Shown here in pieces: positions 44,486-52,613 of a stretch of 64,000 nt of DNA (within the stretch, counting starts at the first letter, position 1; every line of letters starts with the position of its first letter). The translations under genes were made by a program, and so were the position numbers. The DNA lies in assembly GCF_015207395.1 (NCBI RefSeq), contig NZ_JADEWX010000002.1, forward strand, positions 62,001 to 126,000. Reading direction: 5' to 3'. Under the pieces are notes generated by a model, which saw only the letters and a program-made list of their open reading frames with translations, made no database searches and had not been told where the DNA came from. Source of the stretch: Nodosilinea sp. LEGE 07088 (GTDB taxonomy: Bacteria > Cyanobacteriota > Cyanobacteriia > Phormidesmidales > Phormidesmidaceae).

Positions 44486-45370
44486 GTGAGCAAAAAAATC
44501 TACGAAATTGTCGATAAGCTTCCCACCGGGGGGCTAACGGTACGGGCGCTCAAGACCCTCGACACCGTTGTCCCCGGCCAGTGGAACAACCTGGTGGGCT
44601 TTGACCACACCATTAAAACCGTCACCGGCGAAACCGATGAGGCCATGGTGCAGGCCATTGGCGAACGAGCGATCGCCCTCTTTAACGACAAAAAGCAGGG
44701 CTATCAGAGTGCCCTTTGGCTCTATGAAACCGTTGACTCGGCCTCGGGGTTGCTGGGGGCTGCCGCCCTGGCCAACCGCATTGGCCAGGACACTTTTCTG
44801 GGCTTTCTCAAAAACCTCTCCCCCAAGCCCGAAAAAGCCCAAACCATCGACCTAGTGGTCAAGCTAGTGGCCGAAGTCGTCGCCTTCTGCAAAATTAGCG
44901 GTATACCCGGCGATAGCCTGGGCGACTTTCTCGCCGCCCTGGGCGACTACAGCAGTGAGTCGCTGATTCGCATGGCGGCTCTGGTCAGCTTCGATGGCAT
45001 CATCCCCCTTGGGGCCGATTTTTCGCTTAAGGCACTCAACGCTATCAAGGGTATGGGGCCCGGCGATCTGGACGGCAACCAGACCTTCAAGGGCATTAAA
45101 CAAGAGATACCGGGCAACAACGACAAGGCCAAATTGTCGTTTATGACCGAGGCCTTTGAGTCGACCCAGGGCTGGATGGATCGCTTCGTCAGCGACAACA
45201 ATATCACCCAGAGCAAGCTAGTCGATAACCTGGCCGGGTTTATCGAAGGCTCCCAGGGCAAGCTCGATTACCTGGGCGCGTTTCTGGATATGTCGGTGAA
45301 ATACTACGAGCACACTGGCACCCAAACCCTGGCCCGCCGCCTGATCGAGCGCGCGGTGGCGGAGATCTAG
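44486..45370 (+). CDS. Unidentified helical protein, third gene of an orphan set
   Basis: 294 residues from a GTG at 44486 with AAGGAG seven to eight bases upstream. Cytosolic, almost entirely helical: MSKKIYEIVDKLPTGGLTVRALKTLDTVVPGQWNNLVGFDHTIKTVTGE at the start, and LARRLIERAVAEI at the end. No catalytic motif seen. It follows the lipoprotein gene by 58 bp. Function unknown. Confidence 0.7.
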   Translation: MSKKIYEIVDKLPTGGLTVRALKTLDTVVPGQWNNLVGFDHTIKTVTGETDEAMVQAIGERAIALFNDKKQGYQSALWLYETVDSASGLLGAAALANRIGQDTFLGFLKNLSPKPEKAQTIDLVVKLVAEVVAFCKISGIPGDSLGDFLAALGDYSSESLIRMAALVSFDGIIPLGADFSLKALNAIKGMGPGDLDGNQTFKGIKQEIPGNNDKAKLSFMTEAFESTQGWMDRFVSDNNITQSKLVDNLAGFIEGSQGKLDYLGAFLDMSVKYYEHTGTQTLARRLIERAVAEI

Positions 45371-45398
45371 TAGGGACATGGCACTGCAATGCCCCTAT
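45370..45398. repeat. Intergenic palindromic repeat (GTAGGG...CCCCTA type), copy 1
   Basis: Starts gtagggacatggcactgcaa and ends tgcccctat. A degenerate near-palindrome of the gtaggggcattgcatgcaatg type that recurs between cyanobacterial genes. A better copy lies at 46266-46293; the two flank marC. Confidence 0.7.
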
Positions 45399-45448
45399 AG
45401 AGGTCAGGGTATGGCGTCGAGGTAATTACCCTTGGATCGGCTATCCAA

Positions 45449-46120
45449 TCAGGAATCCAGGGGTGCAGCCTCGGTGCCAAAGGCCTGGGCGGGGGGCAGC
45501 TGAAGCAGACTGAGCAAGCCATCGAGCATGTACTGCACCGCCAGGGCTGCCAACAGCACGCCCAAAACACGGGTGACCACGTTGATGCCAATCTGACCCA
45601 GCAGCTTGGCCAGGGGCCGCGATAGCAGCAAAAACAGGTAGCACAACAGCAGCACCGCCCCGGCGGCGGCCAGCACGACGCTCAGCCCCAGGTAGTAGTT
45701 GGTCGATTCCCGCGACAGCACCAGAATGCTGGCCAGACTGCCCGGCCCGGCAATTAGGGGAATGGCCAAGGGAAACACGCTCACATCGTCTCGGTTGGAA
45801 GCTTCTTTAGCTTCGGCTTCAGTTTCGCGTTCTTGCTGTACAAAAATCATGTCGATCGCAATTTTGAACAGCAAAAACCCCGCCGCAATTTGAAAGGCTT
45901 GCAGGCTAATGCCCAGGTTGTGCAGCACGTAGGCCCCAGTGAGCCCAAAGACGAGGAGAATGGCGGCAGACACCAAGACGGCCCGAGTGGCGATTTGAGT
46001 TTGCTCGTCTTCGGAGCGATCGCGCACCAGCGCCAGATACAGAGGCGCTAGCCCGACCGGGTCGATCACCACAAACATCGTAAACAAGGATTTGGCAAAC
46101 AGAGCGAGAACAACGGGCAT
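45449..46120 (-). CDS. MarC-family membrane protein
   Basis: 223 residues with six predicted membrane spans. The family start LFAKSLFTMFVVIDPVGLAPLYLAL and the central PLAIPLIAGPGSLASILVL block are conserved in MarC (UPF0056, NAAT) proteins. Transport function has been proposed but is not firmly shown. A charged cytosolic loop (QQERETEAEAKEASNRDD) lies in the middle. Single gene flanked by two palindromic repeats. Confidence 0.87.
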   Translation of the reverse strand: MPVVLALFAKSLFTMFVVIDPVGLAPLYLALVRDRSEDEQTQIATRAVLVSAAILLVFGLTGAYVLHNLGISLQAFQIAAGFLLFKIAIDMIFVQQERETEAEAKEASNRDDVSVFPLAIPLIAGPGSLASILVLSRESTNYYLGLSVVLAAAGAVLLLCYLFLLLSRPLAKLLGQIGINVVTRVLGVLLAALAVQYMLDGLLSLLQLPPAQAFGTEAAPLDS

Positions 46121-46265
46121 AAACCAGGTCGCAGGAACGAATCTCTCAAATTTAGCGCTGTTTGCCTGATACTATTGTTCGCCAGTGCGGTTTGGATGGC
46201 CTAATCGATTGCGGCGTGGGTTGGATGACTATGGCAAACCTCTATTCGGTTAGGGCAGGTTCGCC

Positions 46266-46293
46266 GTAGGGACATTGCATGCAATGCCCCTAC
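46266..46293. repeat. Intergenic palindromic repeat, copy 2
   Basis: gtagggacattgcatgcaat followed by gcccctac: palindromic over 28 bp with one mismatched pair. The rest of 46121-46529 shows no gene. Confidence 0.8.
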
Positions 46294-46529
46294 CAGAGGA
46301 TTCCGCCAGCCAAAGTGTCCTAGCTAAATTAACTGTGGCAATATTTTTGGATTGGTCAGGGCCAGGTGTCCTGAACCGCTGCTGCCCTGATTTCCGATCG
46401 CATAGTGGCGGGCTTCGATAGCTGGCTCATCACACAATGATGCAATCTGCTATATCAAGTAGCGTCAACACCGAATAGTCGCCGCACATCGGAACGAGTT
46501 CTGTGCCGAAGTAGCGAAATGGAACACGC

Positions 46530-47111
46530 TTAGCCCAATTCTCGATAGCGAAAGCAGGCGGTGGTGTGATCGTTGACCATGCCCGCCGCCTGCATGTAGG
46601 CGTAGCAAATGGTAGAGCCGACAAATTTAAAGCCGCGCTGCTTGAGGTCTTTGCTCATGGCGTCAGATATATCAGTGCGGGCGGGCACCTCGGCCATGGT
46701 GGCCCAGGCATTCTGCATGGTTTTGCCATCGACAAACTGCCAGATGTAGCGATCGAAGCTGCCGAAGGTTTCTTGCACCTCAAGGAACGCCTGGGCGTTG
46801 CGGGTGGCCGCTGCAACCTTGAGGCGATTGCGCACAATGCCGGCATTGTGCAACAGCTCCTGCTGCTTGGCGTCGTCGTAGCGGGCCACAACCTCCGGGT
46901 CAAAGTCATCGAAGGCTGCCCGAAAATTTTCGCGCTTGCGCAGAATGGTGATCCAGCTCAGCCCGGCCTGGAAGCCGTCGAGAATAATGAACTCGAAGTG
47001 TTTGCGATCGCAGTGCAGCGGCACCCCCCACTCAGTGTCGTGGTAGGCCACCTCAAGCGGGTCATCGTGCACCCAGCCACAGCGAGTGGGGCAAGCAGGG
47101 GGAGAAGCCAT
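46530..47111 (-). CDS. tag: DNA-3-methyladenine glycosylase I
   Basis: 193-residue base-excision repair enzyme removing 3-methyladenine. The zinc snap of the family is present: Cys11, His24, His182 and Cys186, with spacings as in E. coli Tag (Cys4, His17, His175, Cys179). The active-site block FEFIILDGFQAGLSWITILRKR is also conserved. Divergent from the cobW operon, 173 bp apart. Confidence 0.94.
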   Translation of the reverse strand: MASPPACPTRCGWVHDDPLEVAYHDTEWGVPLHCDRKHFEFIILDGFQAGLSWITILRKRENFRAAFDDFDPEVVARYDDAKQQELLHNAGIVRNRLKVAAATRNAQAFLEVQETFGSFDRYIWQFVDGKTMQNAWATMAEVPARTDISDAMSKDLKQRGFKFVGSTICYAYMQAAGMVNDHTTACFRYRELG

Positions 47112-47284
47112 CAGTCAGGAAGAATTGAAATCAATGCAATTGTACTAGAGAGCCGGTGCGCTGGTGACAGGCTGGGTCTCTGGGGCAAGCTCAACCGCCC
47201 ATCCCTTAAACAATCTCACGCTTAACAGTCACAGCCCCAGATTGATCGCTAGTATGGGGAATGTCCTGTATCTGCTGAGCACCC

Positions 47285-48493
47285 ATGTCTACCGCTGCGC
47301 CTCCCATCCAGCCCCAGGCTATGGATGACACCAAACACGGTCTGCCCGTCACCATCATTACCGGCTTTTTGGGCAGCGGCAAAACCACCCTGCTCAACCA
47401 TATTCTGGCCAACCAGGAGGGGTTGAAAACCGCCGTGCTGGTCAACGAGTTTGGTGAAATTGGTATCGACAACGACCTGCTGATCGCCACCGAAAACAGC
47501 GACGACACCATGGTCGAACTCAGCAACGGCTGCATCTGCTGCACCATCAACAACGACCTGATGGAAGCGGTGTACAAAGTGCTCGAACGCCAGGACAAGA
47601 TTGACTACCTGGTGGTTGAAACCACTGGCCTAGCCGACCCCCTGCCCATTGCCCTCACCTTTTTGGGCACCGAGCTGCGCGACATGACCCGGCTCGACTC
47701 AATTGTGACCGTGGTCGATGCCGAAAACTACAGCCTGGATCTCTTCAATAGCCAGGCGGCCCACAACCAGATTGCCTACGGCGACATTATTTTGCTGAAT
47801 AAGGCTGATCTGGTCGATGATGCCGATCTCGACCTGTTGGAGGTCAAGATTCGCGATGTGAAAGAGGGAGCGCGGATTTTGCGCACCACCAAGTCGGCGG
47901 TACCCCTGCCGCTGATTCTGAGCGTGGGGCTGTTTGAGTCTGACCAGTACTTTGGCAGCGACAGCAGCGCTGATGCCCACGACCACGATCATCACGGACA
48001 CGACCACCCCGGGCACGACCACCCCGGGCACGACCACCCCGGGCACGACCATGAGGCCCATGACCATGGAGCTCATGACCACAGCAACTGCGATCATGAC
48101 CATGGCCACTGTGAGCATGACCACGGCCACGAGCATGCCCACGAGCATGGGCCTCACCACTCTGACCACCTCGCTATCGATGGGTTTACGTCGCTCTCCT
48201 TCGCCAGCGATCGCCCCTTTGCCATTCGCAAGTTTCAGCACTTTCTCGACAACCAACTCCCCGAGGCGGTATTTCGCGCTAAAGGCATTCTCTGGTTCGA
48301 CGAAAGCCCTAAGCGCCATATCTTTCACCTCAGCGGCAAGCGCTTTTCCCTCGACGATGACCAGTGGAAGGGGGAACCCAAAAACCAGCTGGTGCTGATT
48401 GGCCAGGGCCTCGACCACGATGCTCTGAGAGAACAGCTGAATGCCTGCCTGTGCCTGCCCTCGCCCAAGCGGGGCCAGGGATTTGGTAAATAG
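47285..48493 (+). CDS. CobW/COG0523 GTPase metallochaperone with His-rich loop
   Basis: 402 residues. G3E GTPase: Walker A GFLGSGKT (27-34), NEFGEIGIDN switch, metal site CxCC (Cys83, Cys85, Cys86), NKAD for guanine. Between the GTPase and the C-terminal CobW_C domain is a loop (232-295) with 28 His, partly from three exact 15-bp tandem repeats. Such proteins deliver metals, most often zinc, to target enzymes. A zinc exporter and SmtB-type regulator lie 1.5-5 kb downstream, but no Zur-like box is seen upstream. First of four plus-strand genes probably co-transcribed with the Rieske, HIT-like and dtd genes. Confidence 0.9.
   Translation: MSTAAPPIQPQAMDDTKHGLPVTIITGFLGSGKTTLLNHILANQEGLKTAVLVNEFGEIGIDNDLLIATENSDDTMVELSNGCICCTINNDLMEAVYKVLERQDKIDYLVVETTGLADPLPIALTFLGTELRDMTRLDSIVTVVDAENYSLDLFNSQAAHNQIAYGDIILLNKADLVDDADLDLLEVKIRDVKEGARILRTTKSAVPLPLILSVGLFESDQYFGSDSSADAHDHDHHGHDHPGHDHPGHDHPGHDHEAHDHGAHDHSNCDHDHGHCEHDHGHEHAHEHGPHHSDHLAIDGFTSLSFASDRPFAIRKFQHFLDNQLPEAVFRAKGILWFDESPKRHIFHLSGKRFSLDDDQWKGEPKNQLVLIGQGLDHDALREQLNACLCLPSPKRGQGFGK
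47999..48043 (+). repeat. Three 15-bp tandem repeats encoding HDHPG
   Basis: Three exact copies of cacgaccaccccggg in frame within the His-rich loop of the CobW-type GTPase. Recent in-frame expansion is likely; loop length may vary between strains. Confidence 0.95.
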
Positions 48494-48512
48494 ATTTGGC
48501 AAACAAAGCAGA

Positions 48513-48542
48513 GCCAGCACTACTAAGCGCCAGCACTACTAA
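48513..48542. repeat. 14-bp direct repeat before the Rieske gene
   Basis: Two exact copies of gccagcactactaa separated by 2 bp in the 62-bp gap between the cobW-type and Rieske genes. The second copy ends just before the ribosome binding site. Confidence 0.8.
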
Positions 48543-48555
48543 AGGAAGCGTAACG

Positions 48556-48978
48556 ATGAAGCGTCGGGAATTTAATTTACTGGGCCTAGGGCTGTTGGCC
48601 AGCTCGCTGCCGCTTGCGATCGCCGCCTGCCAATCTGACTCAGAGCCTGCCGCAGACGCTGGCGGTGGCGAGTTTGTTGCCCTGGGCAGCATGGCTGACC
48701 TCGATGCCCAGGGCAGTCTGACCAGCGACGACTTCCAAGGCGAAAAATTGGCGGTCATCCGTGACCCTGGTGGGTCAGGGGAGCTACTAGCGGTGAGCAC
48801 AGTGTGCACCCACGCGGGCTGCACCGTGGATTGGGATAGCGCTCAGGGCAAGTTTGTTTGCCCTTGCCACGGGGGTAGCTACAACCCCGACGGTACCGTC
48901 AGCGGTGGCCCCCCGCCCCAGCCCCTCACCACCTTTGCCGCTAAGATTGAGGGTGACCAGGTCATGATTCAGGTGTAG
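48556..48978 (+). CDS. Rieske iron-sulfur protein with Tat-type signal (PetC3-like)
   Basis: 140 residues from ATG 48556 (AAAGGAAG about 9 bp upstream). Twin-arginine signal KRREFNLLGLGLLASSLPLAIAAC, with a possible lipobox at Cys25. The Rieske domain has both boxes: CTHAGC (Cys84, His86, Cys89) and CPCHGG (Cys102, Cys104, His105), so a [2Fe-2S] cluster should form. Its small size, lack of a permanent membrane-anchored b6f neighbour and solo context resemble PetC3 of Synechocystis rather than the main b6f subunit. It would sit outside the cytoplasmic membrane or in the lumen. Exact partner unknown. Confidence 0.82.
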   Translation: MKRREFNLLGLGLLASSLPLAIAACQSDSEPAADAGGGEFVALGSMADLDAQGSLTSDDFQGEKLAVIRDPGGSGELLAVSTVCTHAGCTVDWDSAQGKFVCPCHGGSYNPDGTVSGGPPPQPLTTFAAKIEGDQVMIQV

Positions 48979-49035
48979 GGCCAACTGTAGGGCCAGAACT
49001 ACCTGTCGCTTTCATATCGGTATTTGCTTCCCCCC

Positions 49036-49542
49036 ATGACCGATAACGGAACCCTACCCCAGCTCCACCCTGACTGTTTGGCCTGCCAGATTTTGGCGGG
49101 TCAGCAGTCAGTCCCCGGTGGCACTATTGCCGAAAATCCCTGGTGGGTAGCCGACCACTGCATTGGCCCCTACGGCCTCGGCTCGGTGGTAATTAAGCCC
49201 CGCAACCACCGCGAGAACCTGTGGGATCTATCGATGGCAGAGGCGGCGTCCCTGGGGCCATTTTTGCAGCAGATGTCGGCGGCGATCGCCTTGGCGATGG
49301 CGGCTGAGCGCGTCTACGTCAGCCTCTGGGTTGACCAGCCGCCCTACCATGTCCACTTTGTGCTCCAGCCCCGCTATCCTGATGGCCACAATCCCCAAGA
49401 ATTGGGGCTAAAAGGGCTAGAGCTGCAAGTCTTTCGCACCCTCGGCCAACCCCCGACTGAGGCCGAGATGACCCGTGCCGCCGATCGCATTCGCACGGTA
49501 TGGCAAGAGCAGTTTGTGCCCCCGGCAATATGCGAGTCGTAG
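49036..49542 (+). CDS. HIT-like protein with altered histidine triad
   Basis: 168 residues from ATG 49036. The fold resembles HIT/diadenosine tetraphosphate hydrolases: CLACQIL at the start, [22 protein letters not shown], and the triad region [10 protein letters not shown]. Only His105 and His107 remain; the third His of HxHxH is Val109. It may still bind nucleotides, but transferase or hydrolase activity is uncertain. The dtd start lies inside its last codons (13-bp overlap), so translation is coupled. Confidence 0.72.
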   Translation: MTDNGTLPQLHPDCLACQILAGQQSVPGGTIAENPWWVADHCIGPYGLGSVVIKPRNHRENLWDLSMAEAASLGPFLQQMSAAIALAMAAERVYVSLWVDQPPYHVHFVLQPRYPDGHNPQELGLKGLELQVFRTLGQPPTEAEMTRAADRIRTVWQEQFVPPAICES

Positions 49543-49982
49543 TACAACGGGTCACCGCCGCCAGCGTGACCGTCGATGGCACTGTGATTGGGGAGATTGG
49601 CCAGGGGTTGACCCTACTGGTGGGCATTGCCCCCACCGATACGGTTGCCGAACTGGCCTGGATGGCGCGCAAGTGCCTAGACCTGCGGTTATTTCCCGAG
49701 CCAGGCAGCAGCCGTTGGGATCGCTCCGTTCAAGATATTTGGGGCGGTCTGCTGGTGGTGAGCCAGTTTACCCTCTACGGCGACTGTCGCAAGGGGCGGC
49801 GTCCGTCCTTTGATGGCGCGGCGTCCCCGGCCCAGGCAGAAGCTCTGTACGACGAGTTTGTCGCTCTGCTGCGGGCCAGCGGCCAGCGGGTCGAGACGGG
49901 GAAATTTGGGGCCATGATGCAGGTCGATATTCACAATGACGGCCCGGTGACCTTAATTTTGGATCGCGAGGCTCCCGGTTAG
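49530..49982 (+). CDS. dtd: D-aminoacyl-tRNA deacylase
   Basis: 150 residues from ATG 49530 ([17 protein letters not shown]). Removes D-amino acids, and mischarged glycine, from tRNA as a cytosolic homodimer. The active-site motifs SQFTLY and GPVT ([10 protein letters not shown]) are intact. Overlaps the HIT-like gene and ends 4 bp from the convergent P-ATPase gene. Confidence 0.95.
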   Translation: MRVVVQRVTAASVTVDGTVIGEIGQGLTLLVGIAPTDTVAELAWMARKCLDLRLFPEPGSSRWDRSVQDIWGGLLVVSQFTLYGDCRKGRRPSFDGAASPAQAEALYDEFVALLRASGQRVETGKFGAMMQVDIHNDGPVTLILDREAPG

Positions 49983-49986
49983 AAAA

Positions 49987-51954
49987 CTACCTGAGAATGC
50001 GTCCGGCATTCAAAATGGCCAGGAGCGCTACGCCCACGTCAGCAAATACCGCTTCCCACAGTGTGGCCACACCGATTGCCCCCAAGGCAATAAAAACAGC
50101 CTTTACCCCCAGGGCCAGGATGATGTTTTGCCAGACGATGCCCAGGGTTCTATGGGCAAGGTGAATGGCTTCGGCGACCTTCGCCGGGGAATCGGTCATG
50201 ATTACCACATCGGCGGTTTCAATGGCGGCATCGGCCCCTAGGCCCCCCATGGCGATGCCCACATCGGCCCTGGCAATCACCGGGGCATCGTTAATGCCGT
50301 CGCCGACAAAGGCGACTTTGCCCTTGGTCTGGCGGGCCTGGTGCAAAAATTCCTCTAGCGCCGCTACTTTGTCTTCGGGGAGCAGTTCAGCCCGGTATTG
50401 GTCGAGCCCAAGCTGGCTGGCAATACGGTCGGCTACTGACTGACTGTCGCCAGTCAGCATAGCGGTTTGAATCCCCTGGGCGTGGAGGGCGCGAATGGCC
50501 TCAGCGGCATCCGGTTTCAGCTCGTCAGCAATCAGGATGTGGCCGCTGTATTCGCCATTGACGGCCAGGTGAGCCACGGTACCCGCCACCACACAGACAT
50601 CGTGGGGAATGGCTTCGCGGTGCAGCAGGCGATCGTTGCCCGCCAGCACCGTGCGGCCATTCACCTGGGCGCGAATGCCATGGCCTGAGATTTCTTCGTA
50701 GCCCTGCACGGTGGAGTGATCGATGGCCCGACCATAGGCCTGCCGAATTGACTGGGCCACGGGGTGGTTTGACTGGGATTCGACGTGAGCCGCTAGCTCT
50801 AGCAGTTGGGTTTGGCTTAACCCATTGTGGGTCACCACATTGGTGACCCGAAAGTTGCCCTGGGTGAGGGTGCCCGTCTTGTCGAAGACCACAGTTTTGA
50901 CCTGGGCGAGGGCATCTAGAAACAGGGCACCTTTGACCAAGATGCCGCGTTTCGCCGCTCCACCCACGCCGCCAAAGTAGCCCAGGGGAATGCTGATCAC
51001 CAGGCCGCAGGGGCAGGAGATGACGAGCAGCACCAGGGCGCGGTAGACCCACTCAGTCTGGCTAGCTCCAGGGATCAACAGCGGCGGTAGCAACGCCACA
51101 GCCAGTGACAGAAACACCACCACCGGGGTGTAGTAGCGGGCAAAGCGGGTGATGAATTTTTCGGTGTCGGCTTTTTTGCTGCTGGCGTTTTCGACCAGGT
51201 CTAAAATTTTGGCAATGGACGATTCGCCAAAGGGTTTGGTAACGCGCAGGGTGAGGGCACCCGCCTGGTTGATCATGCCAGCCAGGGCGGTGTCGCCTGG
51301 GGCCACCGGGCGCGGCACCGATTCGCCTGTGAGAGCAGAGGTGTCTAGCTGCGATTTGCCCTCTACCACCTCCCCGTCGAGGGGTATCTTTTCGCCAGGG
51401 CGCACCAAGATCACGTCCCCGACGTTGACGGTGGCGGGGGAAACCTGGCGAAGGCCACCCTCTACCCTCAGGTTGGCGCTGTCGGGCCGAATTTCGAGCA
51501 GGGCTTTGATCGAGCGGCGCGATCGCCCCACCGAGTAGCCCTGAAATAGCTCGCCTACCTGGAAAAACAGCATCACCGCCACGGCTTCGGGGATCTCGTG
51601 AATGGCGATCGCCCCCAGGGTGGCGATGGTCATCAAAAAGTTTTCGTCAAAGAATTGCCCCCGCAAACTGTTGCGGCCCGCCGTCGTCAGCACGCCCCAG
51701 CCGCTGATCAGGTAGGCGGGCAGCAGCACGGCATACTCTGCGATGGCAAAGGGCGTGTTGTGCAGAGTGTCGTTAAACACCAGGCCCATGAGGAAGAGCA
51801 CAGTGGCGATGGCGATGGGCCGTAGCTCTCGACGCAGATCAAAGTCTTCGCTGCCGTGGCTGTGATCGTGACTGCAACAGTGGTCGTGGGCCTGGGACAC
51901 TGCGAGATCAGTGGAGGGGGCGTGACCATGGCGGGGGGCATGATTATCTGCCAT
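49987..51954 (-). CDS. Zinc/cadmium-type P1B ATPase (ZiaA-like)
   Basis: 655 residues. The His-rich N-terminus (HDHCCSHDHSHG at about 23-34) takes the place of a folded HMA domain. P-type ATPase core: TGES (209-212), metal-transport motif Cys314-Pro-Cys316 in the membrane, DKTGT with phosphorylated Asp358, the NHP motif of the N-domain, and GDGIND. CPC with an SmtB-type regulator next door points to export of Zn2+ or Cd2+. A SmtB-like operator lies 30-49 bp before the start. Same direction as the regulator gene. Confidence 0.9.
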   Translation of the reverse strand: MADNHAPRHGHAPSTDLAVSQAHDHCCSHDHSHGSEDFDLRRELRPIAIATVLFLMGLVFNDTLHNTPFAIAEYAVLLPAYLISGWGVLTTAGRNSLRGQFFDENFLMTIATLGAIAIHEIPEAVAVMLFFQVGELFQGYSVGRSRRSIKALLEIRPDSANLRVEGGLRQVSPATVNVGDVILVRPGEKIPLDGEVVEGKSQLDTSALTGESVPRPVAPGDTALAGMINQAGALTLRVTKPFGESSIAKILDLVENASSKKADTEKFITRFARYYTPVVVFLSLAVALLPPLLIPGASQTEWVYRALVLLVISCPCGLVISIPLGYFGGVGGAAKRGILVKGALFLDALAQVKTVVFDKTGTLTQGNFRVTNVVTHNGLSQTQLLELAAHVESQSNHPVAQSIRQAYGRAIDHSTVQGYEEISGHGIRAQVNGRTVLAGNDRLLHREAIPHDVCVVAGTVAHLAVNGEYSGHILIADELKPDAAEAIRALHAQGIQTAMLTGDSQSVADRIASQLGLDQYRAELLPEDKVAALEEFLHQARQTKGKVAFVGDGINDAPVIARADVGIAMGGLGADAAIETADVVIMTDSPAKVAEAIHLAHRTLGIVWQNIILALGVKAVFIALGAIGVATLWEAVFADVGVALLAILNAGRILR

Positions 51955-51983
51955 TGGGGCACCGGGGAGAAAGTATGCTGAAC

Positions 51984-52003
51984 ATCTGAAAGGTTATTCA
52001 GAT
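51984..52003 (-). promoter_or_regulatory. SmtB/ZiaR-type operator before the P-ATPase gene
   Basis: Inverted repeat ATCTGAA-AGGTTA-TTCAGAT. TGAA...TTCA with a 6-bp centre and an AT-rich flank (TTCAGATAAT) matches the operator type of cyanobacterial SmtB and ZiaR. A second copy of the same layout lies before the regulator's own gene. Confidence 0.75.
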
Positions 52004-52042
52004 AATACACAATATTCTGACAGCCGAGATGTCTTTATGTAT

Positions 52043-52076
52043 AGGTCTAGCCCCTGGGGTGAGCAGGGCTAGACCT
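52043..52076 (-). terminator. Hairpin after the ArsR gene
   Basis: 11-bp perfect stem AGGTCTAGCCC...GGGCTAGACCT with a 12-nt loop, 43 bp past the stop of the regulator gene. No T-run on the minus strand, so it is terminator-like only. Confidence 0.55.
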
Positions 52077-52118
52077 GGGTTCACAGCTTTGTCAGTTGAC
52101 CAGGGTGACAAGGTGATT

Positions 52119-52514
52119 TTACTCGTCGAGGTGCTCGGCCACTTCGCGGTAGAGGGCGGTAATGTGGCCGTCGGCCAGGCGGTAATACACGTTGCGACCC
52201 TGGCGACGGTAGGTGACTAAACGCTGCGATCGCAGCACCCGCAGCTGATGCGACACCGCCGACTCGCCCATTTTGACCGCCGCTGCCAAGTCGCAGACAC
52301 AGAGTTCTCGCTGGGCCAGGGCCGACAACAGCTTCAGCCGGTGAGGGTCAGAGAGCACGCTAAAAAACTCCGCCATCCGCTGGGCCTTGTCGGTTTCGAG
52401 TATCTCAGGCTGTACCTGACGCACGCTATCTAGATGCACCAGTGGCGCATCACAGCCCGGCGCTTCAGCCGGTGGTGAGGTCTTAGCAGAGGGGGCTTGG
52501 GTCATGCCACTCAT
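52119..52514 (-). CDS. ArsR/SmtB-family zinc sensor repressor (ZiaR-like)
   Basis: 131 residues. Winged helix with DNA-reading helix [16 protein letters not shown]. Both SmtB metal sites are visible. The alpha-5 site is Asp115, His117, His128 and Glu131, with exactly the spacing of SmtB Asp104, His106, His117, Glu120. The alpha-3N site has Cys72 and Cys74 (ELCVCDL) plus Cys21 and His27 in the N-terminal arm. So it should sense zinc and release the P-ATPase promoter. Two matching operators, before the ATPase and before its own gene, support autoregulation. Confidence 0.9.
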   Translation of the reverse strand: MSGMTQAPSAKTSPPAEAPGCDAPLVHLDSVRQVQPEILETDKAQRMAEFFSVLSDPHRLKLLSALAQRELCVCDLAAAVKMGESAVSHQLRVLRSQRLVTYRRQGRNVYYRLADGHITALYREVAEHLDE

Positions 52515-52552
52515 CGGTCACTCTCCCCTCCATGATACGGAGAATCGTGACG

Positions 52553-52573
52553 CCTGAAGATCTGTTCAGATGA
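52553..52573 (-). promoter_or_regulatory. SmtB/ZiaR-type operator before the ArsR gene
   Basis: CCTGAA-GATCTG-TTCAGATGAT: the same TGAA-N6-TTCA layout and flank as the site at 51984-52003. It lies 39-59 bp upstream of the regulator start. Confidence 0.7.
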
Positions 52574-52613
52574 TTAAACCCTGGGAGGAATGCCTCCAGA
52601 ACAGCCCGCTGCC

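Noticed and set aside
46168-46181. LexA-box-like GATACTATTGTTCG upstream of marC
   Set aside because: One mismatch at a key G in a degenerate 14-mer; such matches are expected by chance and the gene has no SOS link.
47999-48043. Three tandem repeats as a possible CRISPR array
   Set aside because: Units are 15 bp with no spacers and encode an in-frame His-rich segment.
47699-48520. Long minus-strand frame antisense to the CobW-type gene
   Set aside because: Its Val/Met-rich composition is the reverse reading of the His/Asp repeats; the plus strand has clear GTPase motifs.
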